From an uncultured Bacteroidales bacterium (GTDB taxonomy: Bacteria; Bacteroidota; Bacteroidia; Bacteroidales; UBA932), in assembly GCA_946055165.1 (NCBI GenBank), contig CAMGFA010000017.1, positions 1-41,055 on the forward strand: a stretch of 41,055 nucleotides of DNA, in the 5' to 3' direction. The notes beneath the pieces are model-generated. The model did not search any database. It was not told where the DNA came from and was given only the letters and a program-made list of their open reading frames with translations. Made by a program: the position numbers and the translations under genes. Positions within the stretch are counted from its first letter, which is position 1. The number at the start of each line of letters is the position of its first letter. Below, in pieces: positions 1 to 8,079 of the stretch.

Positions 1-54
1 CCCTCGACCCCGAGATTACAAATCACGTGCTCTGGCCAACTGAGCTACATCGGC
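1..54 (-). tRNA. tRNA-Thr (UGU anticodon), 3' part cut off by the window edge
   Basis: Read on the minus strand, the gene begins at 54 with acceptor strand GCCGATG, followed by the TA spacer, D-stem GCTC/GAGC, and an anticodon arm with loop TTTGTAA, which puts UGU at positions 34-36 and so decodes ACA threonine codons. The anticodon stem CGTGA/TCTCG carries one U-U mismatch in the middle. The variable region and first part of the T-arm are visible, but the T-loop and 3' acceptor strand lie outside the window. A consensus promoter for it sits at 92-121, overlapping the end of dxs. Confidence 0.93.
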
Positions 55-91
55 ATTGTTATTTCAATTCCCTTTGAACCGAAAGGGATTG

Positions 92-121
92 CAAAGATAG
101 TGAACTTTTTCAAATATCAAA
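92..121 (-). promoter_or_regulatory. Bacteroidota-type promoter for tRNA-Thr
   Basis: On the minus strand a TTTG (118-121) is followed after 18 nt by TATCTTTG (92-99), a full match to the Bacteroidota -7 box TAnnTTTG. Transcription would start near 85-88, about 30 nt before the tRNA. The -33 element overlaps the dxs stop codon (117-119), so the tRNA is expected to be transcribed independently of dxs. Confidence 0.75.
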
Positions 122-1982
122 AATCTTTTTGCAAGATTTCTGCAATTTTTTTTGAAATTCCTTCTTTATCCAGCCCGAAAGCCGCTCTTTGCTGCGACTG
201 CGAAGCGTGTTCCACGAAAGAATCGGGCAAGCCCAGAGCGTGAACCCGGCAATCGGAAGCCAGCTCCTGCAAATCCTCGCAGACTTCGGAGAAAAGGCCT
301 CCCTTGAGGCATCCGTCCTCAATGCAGAGGATGTTCCGCACCGATGCCGCAATCTGCCCGAGCTGTTCCTTGTCGAACGGCTTGAGGAAGCGGAAATCAT
401 ACACTGCAACATCGTCCCCGAAAGCTTCTGCCGCCTCCAGCGCCCTGTTCACCACAGGTCCGAGAGCTATTACGGCAAGGCTCTTTCCCTCCCTTAAACA
501 ACGGGACTTGCCGGGCGTCAATATTTCGAAGTCGGCGTCCCTGTATGTTCTGCCTTCCGCCAAACCGCGCGGATACCTTATTATATATGGACCTCCGTTG
601 TAATGCAAGGCGGAATACATCTGCTGCTTGAGTTCGAGTTCATCGGCCGGAGCGCAGATCACGCAATTCGGGATGCTGCGGTAGGCCGCCATATCGAAGG
701 CTCCGGTGTGGGTGGCTCCATCGTCCCCGACAAGGCCGGCACGGTCGAAACAGAGCACCACCGGCAGGTTCTGCAGAGCCACATCGTGCACGATTTCATC
801 GTAGGCGCGCTGGGAGAAGGAAGAGTAAATATTGCAGAAAGGGCGCAGTCCGCGGGCTGCAAGACCGGCGGAGAAGGTCACGGCGTGCTCTTCTTCAATG
901 CCCACATCGAAGAACCTTTCGGGAAAGAGTTTGGCAAAAGCCGTCATTCCGCAGCCCGATGCCATTGCGGGAGTTATTCCTACCACGCGGGAATCGGCCG
1001 ATGCCAAATCGCAAAGCACCTGCCCGAAGACATCCTGATAGCGCTCGGCAGCCAAAGGCTGAATCTTGCGCTTTCCAGTCAGCGGATCGAACTTGCCCGG
1101 AGCGTGCCAGGTTATAGGGTCTTTCTCGGCGGGAGCGTAACCCTTACCCTTGGCAGTTATGCAGTGCAACACCTTGGGGCCCTTGATGTTGCGGAGTTTC
1201 TTCAGGGTGCTCACGGTCTTTTCTATGTCGTTGCCGTCGATAGGGCCGAAATAACGTAGGCCCATAGACTCGAAGAGATCGCCACCGGGTCCCTTGACGA
1301 GTTTGGATTTGATGCTGCGGATGCGGCGCTGCAGATAATCACGCAGGTGGGTATCGGCCAGAAAATCCCAAACCTTGCCTTTGAAACGGTTGTAACTGCG
1401 GCTGGTGGTTATTCTGAGCAGATGCTTGTGCACTCCGCCCACAGCCTTGTCTATGGACTGGTTGTTGTCGTTGAGAAGGATGAGGACATCGGAGCCGCCG
1501 GCATTGTTCAGAGCCTCGAGGGCGAGTCCGCCGCTGAGGGCTCCGTCGCCAATGAGAGCTATGCTTTTTTCATCGAGTCCGAGAATACGGGCTGCCTGGG
1601 CATAGCCGAGGGCGGCACTGATGGAAGTGGAACTGTGACCCACGCCGAATGCATCGTAGGGGCTTTCGGACATTTTCGGGAAGCCGCTTATGCCGCCCTT
1701 GTGGCGAAGAGTGCGGAATTCTTCCCTGCGGCCGCAGATTATCTTATGCGCATAGGCCTGATGGCCAACGTCGAGAATGAAATGGTCGGTCGGAGTATTG
1801 AACACATAGTGGACGGCCACGATAAGCTCCACTGCCCCGAGACTGGAAGCCAGATGGCCCGGATTGCCGGAGCATACATCTATCATATAGCTGCGTATTT
1901 CTTCACAGAGGGTACGCAACTGGCCGATATCCAGCTTCCTGATATCTTCAGGTCCGTTTATTTTGTTCAAAATTTGCGACAT
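117..1982 (-). CDS. dxs: 1-deoxy-D-xylulose-5-phosphate synthase
   Basis: Condenses pyruvate and glyceraldehyde 3-phosphate to 1-deoxy-D-xylulose 5-phosphate, the entry step of the MEP isoprenoid pathway; it also feeds thiamine and pyridoxal synthesis. It is a cytoplasmic, thiamine-diphosphate-dependent enzyme. The 621 residues match the usual family length. Visible signatures are VGHQAYAHK (His74), GHSSTS (115-120), the ThDP/Mg motif GDGALSGG (145-152) and GIEEEHAV in the pyrimidine-binding domain, which carries the catalytic Glu. The frame stays open 52 codons upstream, but that stretch is low in conservation and overlaps the divergent gene at 2093, so the ATG at 1982 (MSQILNK) is chosen. 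It stands alone, divergent from the efflux operon. Confidence 0.95.
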   Translation of the reverse strand: MSQILNKINGPEDIRKLDIGQLRTLCEEIRSYMIDVCSGNPGHLASSLGAVELIVAVHYVFNTPTDHFILDVGHQAYAHKIICGRREEFRTLRHKGGISGFPKMSESPYDAFGVGHSSTSISAALGYAQAARILGLDEKSIALIGDGALSGGLALEALNNAGGSDVLILLNDNNQSIDKAVGGVHKHLLRITTSRSYNRFKGKVWDFLADTHLRDYLQRRIRSIKSKLVKGPGGDLFESMGLRYFGPIDGNDIEKTVSTLKKLRNIKGPKVLHCITAKGKGYAPAEKDPITWHAPGKFDPLTGKRKIQPLAAERYQDVFGQVLCDLASADSRVVGITPAMASGCGMTAFAKLFPERFFDVGIEEEHAVTFSAGLAARGLRPFCNIYSSFSQRAYDEIVHDVALQNLPVVLCFDRAGLVGDDGATHTGAFDMAAYRSIPNCVICAPADELELKQQMYSALHYNGGPYIIRYPRGLAEGRTYRDADFEILTPGKSRCLREGKSLAVIALGPVVNRALEAAEAFGDDVAVYDFRFLKPFDKEQLGQIAASVRNILCIEDGCLKGGLFSEVCEDLQELASDCRVHALGLPDSFVEHASQSQQRAAFGLDKEGISKKIAEILQKDF

Positions 1983-1988
1983 AGCCTG

Positions 1989-2022
1989 CGAAGTTAACAA
2001 AATCTTTTCAATCTTTTTCAAA
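1989..2022 (-). promoter_or_regulatory. Possible dxs promoter, nearly leaderless
   Basis: On the minus strand TTTG (2019-2022) is followed after 22 nt by TAACTTCG (1989-1996), one base from the TAnnTTTG consensus. Only 6 nt separate it from the dxs ATG, so the transcript would have little or no leader. The spacing is slightly long and the box imperfect, so this is tentative. Confidence 0.4.
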
Positions 2023-2045
2023 AAATTTGTAAATTGGCGCCGTAT

Positions 2046-2060
2046 AAGCGTTCTACGCTT
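2046..2060. promoter_or_regulatory. Candidate operator: 15-bp inverted repeat before the efflux operon
   Basis: The sequence AAGCGT-TCT-ACGCTT is a perfect 6-bp inverted repeat with a 3-bp centre, 33 nt before the ATG of the first efflux gene and between divergent dxs and the efflux operon. No good TAnnTTTG box is seen for the efflux operon. The position would suit a dimeric repressor or activator site, but a short leader hairpin is equally possible. Confidence 0.35.
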
Positions 2061-2092
2061 CTGGGTAGTGTATATGATAAAACAAAAACAAT

Positions 2093-3457
2093 ATGTCTGA
2101 AAAAATCTACAAATTGATGAACGACTCCCCTGTAGCAAGGTGGAGCGTACTTATTCTCGTGGCGTTGATGATGTTCTTCGCCTATATGTTCGTGGACGTG
2201 ATGTCCCCGCTCAAATCTCTGGTCGAAGGCTCCCTCGGATGGGACAGCGGCGTGTTCGGAACCTATGCGGCATCGGAATACATCGTGAATGTCTGCGGTT
2301 TCCTCATCATTGCCGGCGTGATTCTCGACAAACTTGGAGTGCGTTTTTCCGGCATCCTTTCCGCAGGACTCATGGTTTTGGGTGCAGGCATCAAGTTCAT
2401 AGGTGTGAGCGACTGGTTCCAGACAACGGCTTTCGCGCAGTGGCTCGGAACCTGGTGGGTTGAAATGCCGGCCAGCGCAAAGATGGCATCTCTGGGCTTT
2501 ATGATTTTCGGCTGCGGCTGCGAAATGGAAGGCACCAATGTTTCGAAAATTTTAGCCAAATGGTTCAAGGGCAAGGAAATGGCTCTTGCAATGGGCCTTG
2601 AAATGGCAATTGCCCGCCTCGGAGTGTTCGGCGCAATGTGGATTTCCCCACTCATTTCCAAGCAGTTCGGCTCGTCCATTATGGCCCCTGTAGGTTTCTG
2701 CGCCGCGCTTCTGCTCATTGGCCTGGTCAACTTCATAATCTTCGGAGTTATGGACCGCAAGTTCGACAGGCAGCTCGTGGCTGCGGGAATGGCAACCGAA
2801 GAGAAATCTCCGGAAGACGAATTCCATATCAAAGATCTCGGGGCAATTTTCAAGAGCAAGATGTTTTGGATTGTGGCCCTTCTCTGCGTGCTCTACTACA
2901 GCGCAATCTTCCCTTTCCAGAGATATGCTCCGAATTTCCTGGAAGAGACACTGAACATAGCCAACGATGAAGCTGCCCATCTTTTCAGCTTCTTCCCTGT
3001 GCTGGCAATGGTTCTCACCCCTGTTCTCGGCATGTTCCTCGACAGGATAGGCAAAGGTGCATCGATGCTTATGATAGGCTCGGTTATTATGATAGTCTGC
3101 CACTTGAGTTTTGCCTTCCTGCTGCCGATATTCCCTCAAAAGTGGTTAGCTACACTTCTGATAGTAGTTCTCGGAGTAAGCTTCTCCCTTGTTCCTGCCG
3201 CCCTGTGGCCATCGGTACCGAAAATCATAGACGAAAAGATTCTCGGAAGCGCCTACTGCCTCATTTTCTGGGTGCAGAACATAGGCTTGTGTCTGGTGCC
3301 TGTACTCATCGGCAATCTGCGCAACGCCACCGGAGGATACCTCATTCCAATGATAGTTTTCTCCTGCTTCGGCATTCTGGCCTTCATCTTCAGCATCCTT
3401 CTCAAACAGGAAGACAAGAAGAAGGGCTATGGACTTGAACTTCCTAACATCAAATAA
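2093..3457 (+). CDS. Major facilitator superfamily transporter
   Basis: A 454-residue polytopic inner-membrane protein with about 12 hydrophobic segments, of normal length for a 12-TM MFS permease. The loop after the second segment reads GVILDKLGVRFSG, the family's loop 2-3 motif (G-x-x-x-D-x-x-G-x-R). A second half-motif, FLDRIGKGASM, follows the central cytoplasmic stretch (about residues 230-245). Substrate is not identifiable; some relatives are loosely labelled nitrate/nitrite or MFSD1-like, which I would not rely on. It is the first of five close-packed plus-strand genes leading into a tripartite RND pump, so a role in export or in supplying or clearing the same compound is inferred. 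The start ATG has only AT-rich sequence upstream, usual in this phylum. Confidence 0.9.
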   Translation: MSEKIYKLMNDSPVARWSVLILVALMMFFAYMFVDVMSPLKSLVEGSLGWDSGVFGTYAASEYIVNVCGFLIIAGVILDKLGVRFSGILSAGLMVLGAGIKFIGVSDWFQTTAFAQWLGTWWVEMPASAKMASLGFMIFGCGCEMEGTNVSKILAKWFKGKEMALAMGLEMAIARLGVFGAMWISPLISKQFGSSIMAPVGFCAALLLIGLVNFIIFGVMDRKFDRQLVAAGMATEEKSPEDEFHIKDLGAIFKSKMFWIVALLCVLYYSAIFPFQRYAPNFLEETLNIANDEAAHLFSFFPVLAMVLTPVLGMFLDRIGKGASMLMIGSVIMIVCHLSFAFLLPIFPQKWLATLLIVVLGVSFSLVPAALWPSVPKIIDEKILGSAYCLIFWVQNIGLCLVPVLIGNLRNATGGYLIPMIVFSCFGILAFIFSILLKQEDKKKGYGLELPNIK

Positions 3458-3458
3458 A

Positions 3459-3956
3459 ATGAAACTCAAATTTTCAATTCCGGGGCTGATTGCAGCATTG
3501 GCTCTTGTTTTGAACGGCTGCCAAAAGGCTCCAGCACAGGTTCTTGCAGGTTCATACACCTTCAAGACCAGCGGCTACGTATCGGCCCAAAACGACAGCG
3601 ACAGCAGCATCAAGAACTTCAATGTTCCAACCGACAGCGGCCAGATGGACATTGCCGTTGTTGACGCCCAGGCCGGGCAGCTTCTCGTGACCATGAACAT
3701 AAGCGGAGGCGAATTGCTCGTGTTCGATGGCAGCATTGAGGGAGATGAAATCAAACTCTCCTCCATCACCCGCATAGTAAAGGCCGAAAGCCTGTTCAGC
3801 GACGTAAGCGGAGAGTTTCAAATCGAAGGCAGCGGAAAACGCTATGACAATATCATTCTTTTCGATATCATCTACTCAGGACGCCTCACTTCAGGAGTGG
3901 ACTCATACACCATTATCGGAAGCGATGTGCACTGCAGGGCAAAACGAAACGAATAA
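3459..3956 (+). CDS. Hypothetical lipoprotein in the efflux operon
   Basis: A 165-residue protein with a lipoprotein signal peptide: MKLKF, a hydrophobic core, and lipobox LNGC with Cys21. The mature part is rich in Ser, Asp, Gly and alternating hydrophobics, consistent with a small beta-rich periplasmic or surface domain. I do not recognise a family. The ATG at 3459 lies 1 nt after the MFS stop, and the gene ends 2 nt before the adaptor gene, so it is very probably co-translated with the pump. It might be an accessory subunit or a substrate-binding lipoprotein, but nothing in the sequence shows which. An alternative upstream start at 3429 would bury the signal peptide and is rejected. Confidence 0.85.
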   Translation: MKLKFSIPGLIAALALVLNGCQKAPAQVLAGSYTFKTSGYVSAQNDSDSSIKNFNVPTDSGQMDIAVVDAQAGQLLVTMNISGGELLVFDGSIEGDEIKLSSITRIVKAESLFSDVSGEFQIEGSGKRYDNIILFDIIYSGRLTSGVDSYTIIGSDVHCRAKRNE

Positions 3957-3958
3957 AT

Positions 3959-4981
3959 ATGAAAAAGTTATATCCTCTGCTCGCCCTGCTCTGCATTATT
4001 GCGGCAGGCTGCTCTCCGAAGACGGGTTCCACAAAAAGCAAAAGCGAAGCCATCTGCGTGCGCATCCAGGACTGCAAGATGGAAGACAATGTGAAAGAGT
4101 ACTGCTATGTGGGCAATGTCGATGCCGGAAAAAGAATCACGGTCAAGACCAATCTGCCGGGAACGGTCGAAGAAGTATTGGTAAAGACCGGACAGAAAGT
4201 GGGCAAAGGTGATGCTGTGGCCGTTCTTTCCTCGGAAAGTATAGAAAGCAGCTACGCCATAGCAAAAGCCACCCTCGACAGGGCACAGGACGGCTATGAC
4301 AGGGCCCTCAAGGTGAAGGACAGCGGCTCCATTTCCGAGGTCAAGCTGATGGAGATCCAGACCCAGTTGCAGAGCGCCATTGCAAGCGAGAAAGCAGCAA
4401 AAGCCCAGCTGGAAAACCTCACCGTGCGAGCCCCTTACGATGCCACCGTGGGTGAAGTCCACGTTCACGAGGGCGAGAAACTTGCCCTTATGGAGCCCGT
4501 TGCACAGCTGGTGGACATAAACTCCATTGAAGTGCACATCAACATTCCCGAAAAAGAATACAGCAAAATAAAAGCGGGTCAGAAGGCTCTGCTACGTTCC
4601 GATATCCTGGGAAGGGACATAGAGGCTACTGTGCTCAGCAAAGGACTGGTAGCAAACAAATTGTCGCACAGCTACGACTGCACAGTAATTCCAGACGAGC
4701 CTTGCGGGGAACTTATGCCGGGAATGGTATGCAAGGTCTATGTCCACATTGCCGGAGAAAAGGGAATAGTAATCCCTGCCCGCGCCGTGGATACCGACAA
4801 CAGCGGCCGCTTTGTATGGATTGTGGACAGTGAAGGTACTGTCGAGAAAAGACACATTGTCCTGGACGGATACAGCGGCCAGGGAATTATTGTCAAGGAA
4901 GGTCTTTCTGAAGCCGACAGAATCATAGTGGAAGGTGGCCGCAAGGTTTCTTCCGGAATGAAAGTCAAGAGCATCTATTAA
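3959..4981 (+). CDS. RND efflux periplasmic adaptor (membrane fusion protein)
   Basis: Links the inner-membrane RND pump to the outer-membrane channel. The 340 residues begin with a lipoprotein signal (lipobox AAGC, Cys18), so it is anchored by lipid. Next come a first lipoyl half (KTNLPGTVEEVLVKTGQKV, about 63-81), a short alpha-helical hairpin (about 95-150), the second lipoyl half (NLTVRAPYDATVGEVHVHEG), a beta-barrel domain and a membrane-proximal domain ending in GLSEADRIIVEGGRKVSSGM. This is the HlyD/AcrA-type domain order, slightly short for the family. Its TAA shares one base with the ATG of the RND gene (TAATG), pointing to translational coupling. Confidence 0.95.
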   Translation: MKKLYPLLALLCIIAAGCSPKTGSTKSKSEAICVRIQDCKMEDNVKEYCYVGNVDAGKRITVKTNLPGTVEEVLVKTGQKVGKGDAVAVLSSESIESSYAIAKATLDRAQDGYDRALKVKDSGSISEVKLMEIQTQLQSAIASEKAAKAQLENLTVRAPYDATVGEVHVHEGEKLALMEPVAQLVDINSIEVHINIPEKEYSKIKAGQKALLRSDILGRDIEATVLSKGLVANKLSHSYDCTVIPDEPCGELMPGMVCKVYVHIAGEKGIVIPARAVDTDNSGRFVWIVDSEGTVEKRHIVLDGYSGQGIIVKEGLSEADRIIVEGGRKVSSGMKVKSIY

Positions 4982-7900
4982 TGAATCTCAAAGAAAAAAT
5001 ATCGGGCATAGAATCGTGGGTAAGGTTCGCCATCAGGAACAAAAAACTCACCTACTACCTCATTCTGGCAATGATGGTAGTGGGCGTTGTGGGCCTGAAT
5101 TTCATGAACAAGAACGAGTTCCCAAGCTTCGAGATCAAACAGGGCCTGGTAGCGGGCATCTACCCGGGAGCCAGCGCCGAAGAGGTGGAGCAGCAGCTCA
5201 CCAAACCTCTTGAAGAATGCCTTCTCTCCTACAAGGAGGTCCGCAGGTCCAACCTGCACAGCATAAGCAGAGACAATGTCTGCTTTATCTATGTGGACCT
5301 CAATGTGAACCAGAACAAAAAGGACGAAGTGTGGTCCAAACTCAAGCTGGGTCTGCAGAACAGGAAAATGACCCTCCCGATGGGAGTTCTGGCCATTGCC
5401 GTACTGGACGATTTCAGCAACACCTCTTCCCTGCTGCTTTCGATGGAGTCACCGGACAAGAGCTACGCCGACCTTATGCAGTATGCCGAAAATCTCAAGG
5501 AGGAACTGCGGAAAATCCCGGAGCTTTCCAAAGTCGAGATCTTGGGCAAGCAGAATGAGGAGATTGCCGTAAGCCTTGACAAGGAGAAACTCAGCGCATA
5601 CGGAATCAACCCTACACTCATATCGGCCAACTATATGGCCAACGTGACCACCTTCACCGGAGGCCAGTTCAGCACCAGCTACACCAACTCCCCTATCCAC
5701 GTGTCCTCCAACATGGACGATGCCGACATAGCCAACCACATCATCTACAGCGACCCTTCCGGCGGAAGCATCAGGCTAAAGGATGTGGCCAAAGTGGAGC
5801 GACGGCAGAAGAATCCGGAAAGTTTCGTCTCTTTCAACGGCCATTCCTGTCTCATCCTCAACGTGGAGATGAGCTACGGCCACGACATTGTAGCCTTCGG
5901 CAGGAAAGTGGGAAAAGTTATGGACGACTTCAGCCTCACCCTGCCCGAGAGCGTGAGCATAAGCAAAGTCGTGGACCAGCCAAAAGTGGTAGGTACCTCC
6001 ATCTGGTCCTTCCTCAGGGACTTGGTTGTGGCAATAGTTGTGGTGATGCTCGTCATGCTGCTGCTCTTCCCGTTCAAATCGGCCCTTATCGCCAGCACCG
6101 GAGTGCCTGTATGCACAGCCGTGGCTCTGGCAATGATGTTCCTCTTCAAGATAGAGCTGAACACTGTGACTTTGGCAGCCCTGATTGTGGTTTTAGGCAT
6201 GATTGTGGACGATTCCATAATCACCATGGACGGCTATATGGACAAACTGTCCAAAGGCTACAAGGGAGCCGATGCCGCCGCAGCCAGTGCAAAAGAAATT
6301 TTCGCCCCTACCTTTATGGCGACCCTTGCAATCTGCCTTATGTTCTTCCCTTGCAAGTACATAATCACCGGATATCTGGGAGATTTCGTGGGGTCCTTCC
6401 CTATCATCATCTCCATCGCCCTTATGGCCTCGCTCTTCTATGCGGTGACCGTGATTCCTTCGCTCGAGGTAAAATTCATTACAGCCAGCCAGGAAAGCAA
6501 AACATCGGGCTTTGCGAAAATCCAGAACATCTTCTTCGATTTCATCCAGAAAATATACGAGAAAGCCCTCGGATTCTGCTTCCGGCATCCGAAGCTCTGC
6601 CTCGGCAGCGGAGTGCTTGCAGTGATTTTGGGAGTTGTCATGTTCCTGCAGCTCAACATCCAGATGATGCCGCAGGCAGCAAGAGACTTCTTTGTGGTGG
6701 AACTTTACAGCGAAGCCTCCGATGGCCTGGACAACACCAAGGCAATGGCCGATTCGCTTACGCGTATGCTTTTGACAGACAGCCGTGTAAAGAATGTCAC
6801 GGCCTTCATCGGCACAGGCGCTCCGCGTTTCACTGCAACCTACAATCCTATCCTGCCTTCGGAACAGACCGCACAGCTCATTGTCAACACCACATCCAAC
6901 AAGGCCACAGAAGAATTGCTGAGCCTCTACGAAAACAATTATCAGCACATTTTCCCATCGGCCCAAATCCGCTACAAGCAGATTGACTATCAGGCAGTGG
7001 AAGCTCCTATAGCTGTCCGCTTCAGCAGCAACGACCGGGCTCAGGCTGTGGAAGCCGCAAAGCAGCTTCGCAGCTATCTCTACACAATGGATAAGGAACT
7101 CAAATGGGTTCATTCCGACTGCGACGACATTCAGAGCAACATCGAACTCCTGCTCGACGAAGACGAAGCCGCCAGGATAGGCCTTAACAAGATTCTGCTT
7201 TCGCTCTCACTTTCAAGCACCTTCCAGGGACAGAAAGTGGCAACAGTATGGGACGGCAATCAGGAGATTCCTGTAAATCTCTATGCCGAAGGGGTAAGCA
7301 AGGATATGAGCTACGAAGCAATCTCCAACCAGCTGGTATCGTCCACCATCCCGGGCACGGCAGTTCCGCTGAGGCAGGTAGCCGACATGGTTCCGGAATT
7401 TTCCTACTCCAAGCTCTGCCGCTACAGCGGAATGGAGAGCATCACCGTATATGCCGACATGAAGAGCGGATGCAGCCAGCCTGCAGCCCTGAAGAAAATA
7501 CAGAAATACATAAAGCAGGAAATCGAGCCACAACTGCCCGAGGGAGTGAGCATAAGCTACAACGGCCTCGAGGCCGGCAACAAGGAGGTCATGCCGGAAA
7601 TCGGCCTCTCCTTCCTGGCCGCCGTGCTGGTACTCTTCCTTTTCCTGCTCATCCATTTCAAGAAAAGCTCCATCGCCCTGCTTACAATGGCCCTCAGTAT
7701 GCTCTGTCTCTTCGGGGCATCGTTCGGCCTGTGGATTTTCAAACTGGACTTCAGCATAACGGCCGTGCTGGGACTCATCTCCCTTATAGGAATAATAGTG
7801 CGCAACGGAATGTTGATGTTCGAATATGCCGAAGAAGCACGCTTCGAGCGCGGAGAAGAGCTCAAGCAGGCATCGTACGATGCCGGATGCCGAAGGATGA

Positions 7901-8079
7901 GGCCGATTTTCCTCACCTCCTGCACCACCGCCCTCGGTGTGCTCCCTATGATTCTGAGCCACGACAACCTGTGGATGCCGATGGGCGTGGTAATCTGCTT
8001 CGGAACACTGCTCAGCATTGTGCTCATAACCCTTATAATGCCGGTATCGTACTGGCAACTTTTCAAGTCCAGCAAATGA
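4981..8079 (+). CDS. RND-family efflux pump, inner-membrane subunit (AcrB/MexB superfamily)
   Basis: Proton-driven trimeric exporter of 1032 residues, the standard length. Two repeats are visible, each with one TM helix, a large periplasmic porter domain and a block of TM helices. The TM4 relay motif is GMIVDDSI with Asp410-Asp411, matching AcrB Asp407/408. In TM10 the motif is GIIVRNGML with Arg941, where AcrB has Lys940, so the relay base is Arg instead of Lys. Substrate cannot be inferred. It overlaps the adaptor gene by 1 nt and the TolC gene by 4 nt (ATGA), so all three parts of the pump should be made together. Confidence 0.96.
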   Translation: MNLKEKISGIESWVRFAIRNKKLTYYLILAMMVVGVVGLNFMNKNEFPSFEIKQGLVAGIYPGASAEEVEQQLTKPLEECLLSYKEVRRSNLHSISRDNVCFIYVDLNVNQNKKDEVWSKLKLGLQNRKMTLPMGVLAIAVLDDFSNTSSLLLSMESPDKSYADLMQYAENLKEELRKIPELSKVEILGKQNEEIAVSLDKEKLSAYGINPTLISANYMANVTTFTGGQFSTSYTNSPIHVSSNMDDADIANHIIYSDPSGGSIRLKDVAKVERRQKNPESFVSFNGHSCLILNVEMSYGHDIVAFGRKVGKVMDDFSLTLPESVSISKVVDQPKVVGTSIWSFLRDLVVAIVVVMLVMLLLFPFKSALIASTGVPVCTAVALAMMFLFKIELNTVTLAALIVVLGMIVDDSIITMDGYMDKLSKGYKGADAAAASAKEIFAPTFMATLAICLMFFPCKYIITGYLGDFVGSFPIIISIALMASLFYAVTVIPSLEVKFITASQESKTSGFAKIQNIFFDFIQKIYEKALGFCFRHPKLCLGSGVLAVILGVVMFLQLNIQMMPQAARDFFVVELYSEASDGLDNTKAMADSLTRMLLTDSRVKNVTAFIGTGAPRFTATYNPILPSEQTAQLIVNTTSNKATEELLSLYENNYQHIFPSAQIRYKQIDYQAVEAPIAVRFSSNDRAQAVEAAKQLRSYLYTMDKELKWVHSDCDDIQSNIELLLDEDEAARIGLNKILLSLSLSSTFQGQKVATVWDGNQEIPVNLYAEGVSKDMSYEAISNQLVSSTIPGTAVPLRQVADMVPEFSYSKLCRYSGMESITVYADMKSGCSQPAALKKIQKYIKQEIEPQLPEGVSISYNGLEAGNKEVMPEIGLSFLAAVLVLFLFLLIHFKKSSIALLTMALSMLCLFGASFGLWIFKLDFSITAVLGLISLIGIIVRNGMLMFEYAEEARFERGEELKQASYDAGCRRMRPIFLTSCTTALGVLPMILSHDNLWMPMGVVICFGTLLSIVLITLIMPVSYWQLFKSSK

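Noticed and set aside
69..88. Small inverted repeat TCCCTTT/AAAGGGA as a dxs terminator
   Set aside because: Only 7 bp, A/T-rich at the loop side, without a T-run, and lying at the predicted start of the tRNA transcript.
2026..2060. Promoter for the efflux operon using TTTG at 2026 and TACGCTTC at 2054
   Set aside because: The spacing is 24 nt and the -7 box has two mismatches; not good enough to list.
1983..2138. A 52-codon upstream extension of dxs
   Set aside because: It would overlap the start of the divergent MFS gene, is unlike any dxs N-terminus, and runs through A/T-rich promoter-like DNA.
7248..8075. A 276-codon N-terminal extension of the TolC-family gene
   Set aside because: This is an alternative frame of the RND pump gene. 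A signal peptide begins exactly at 8076.
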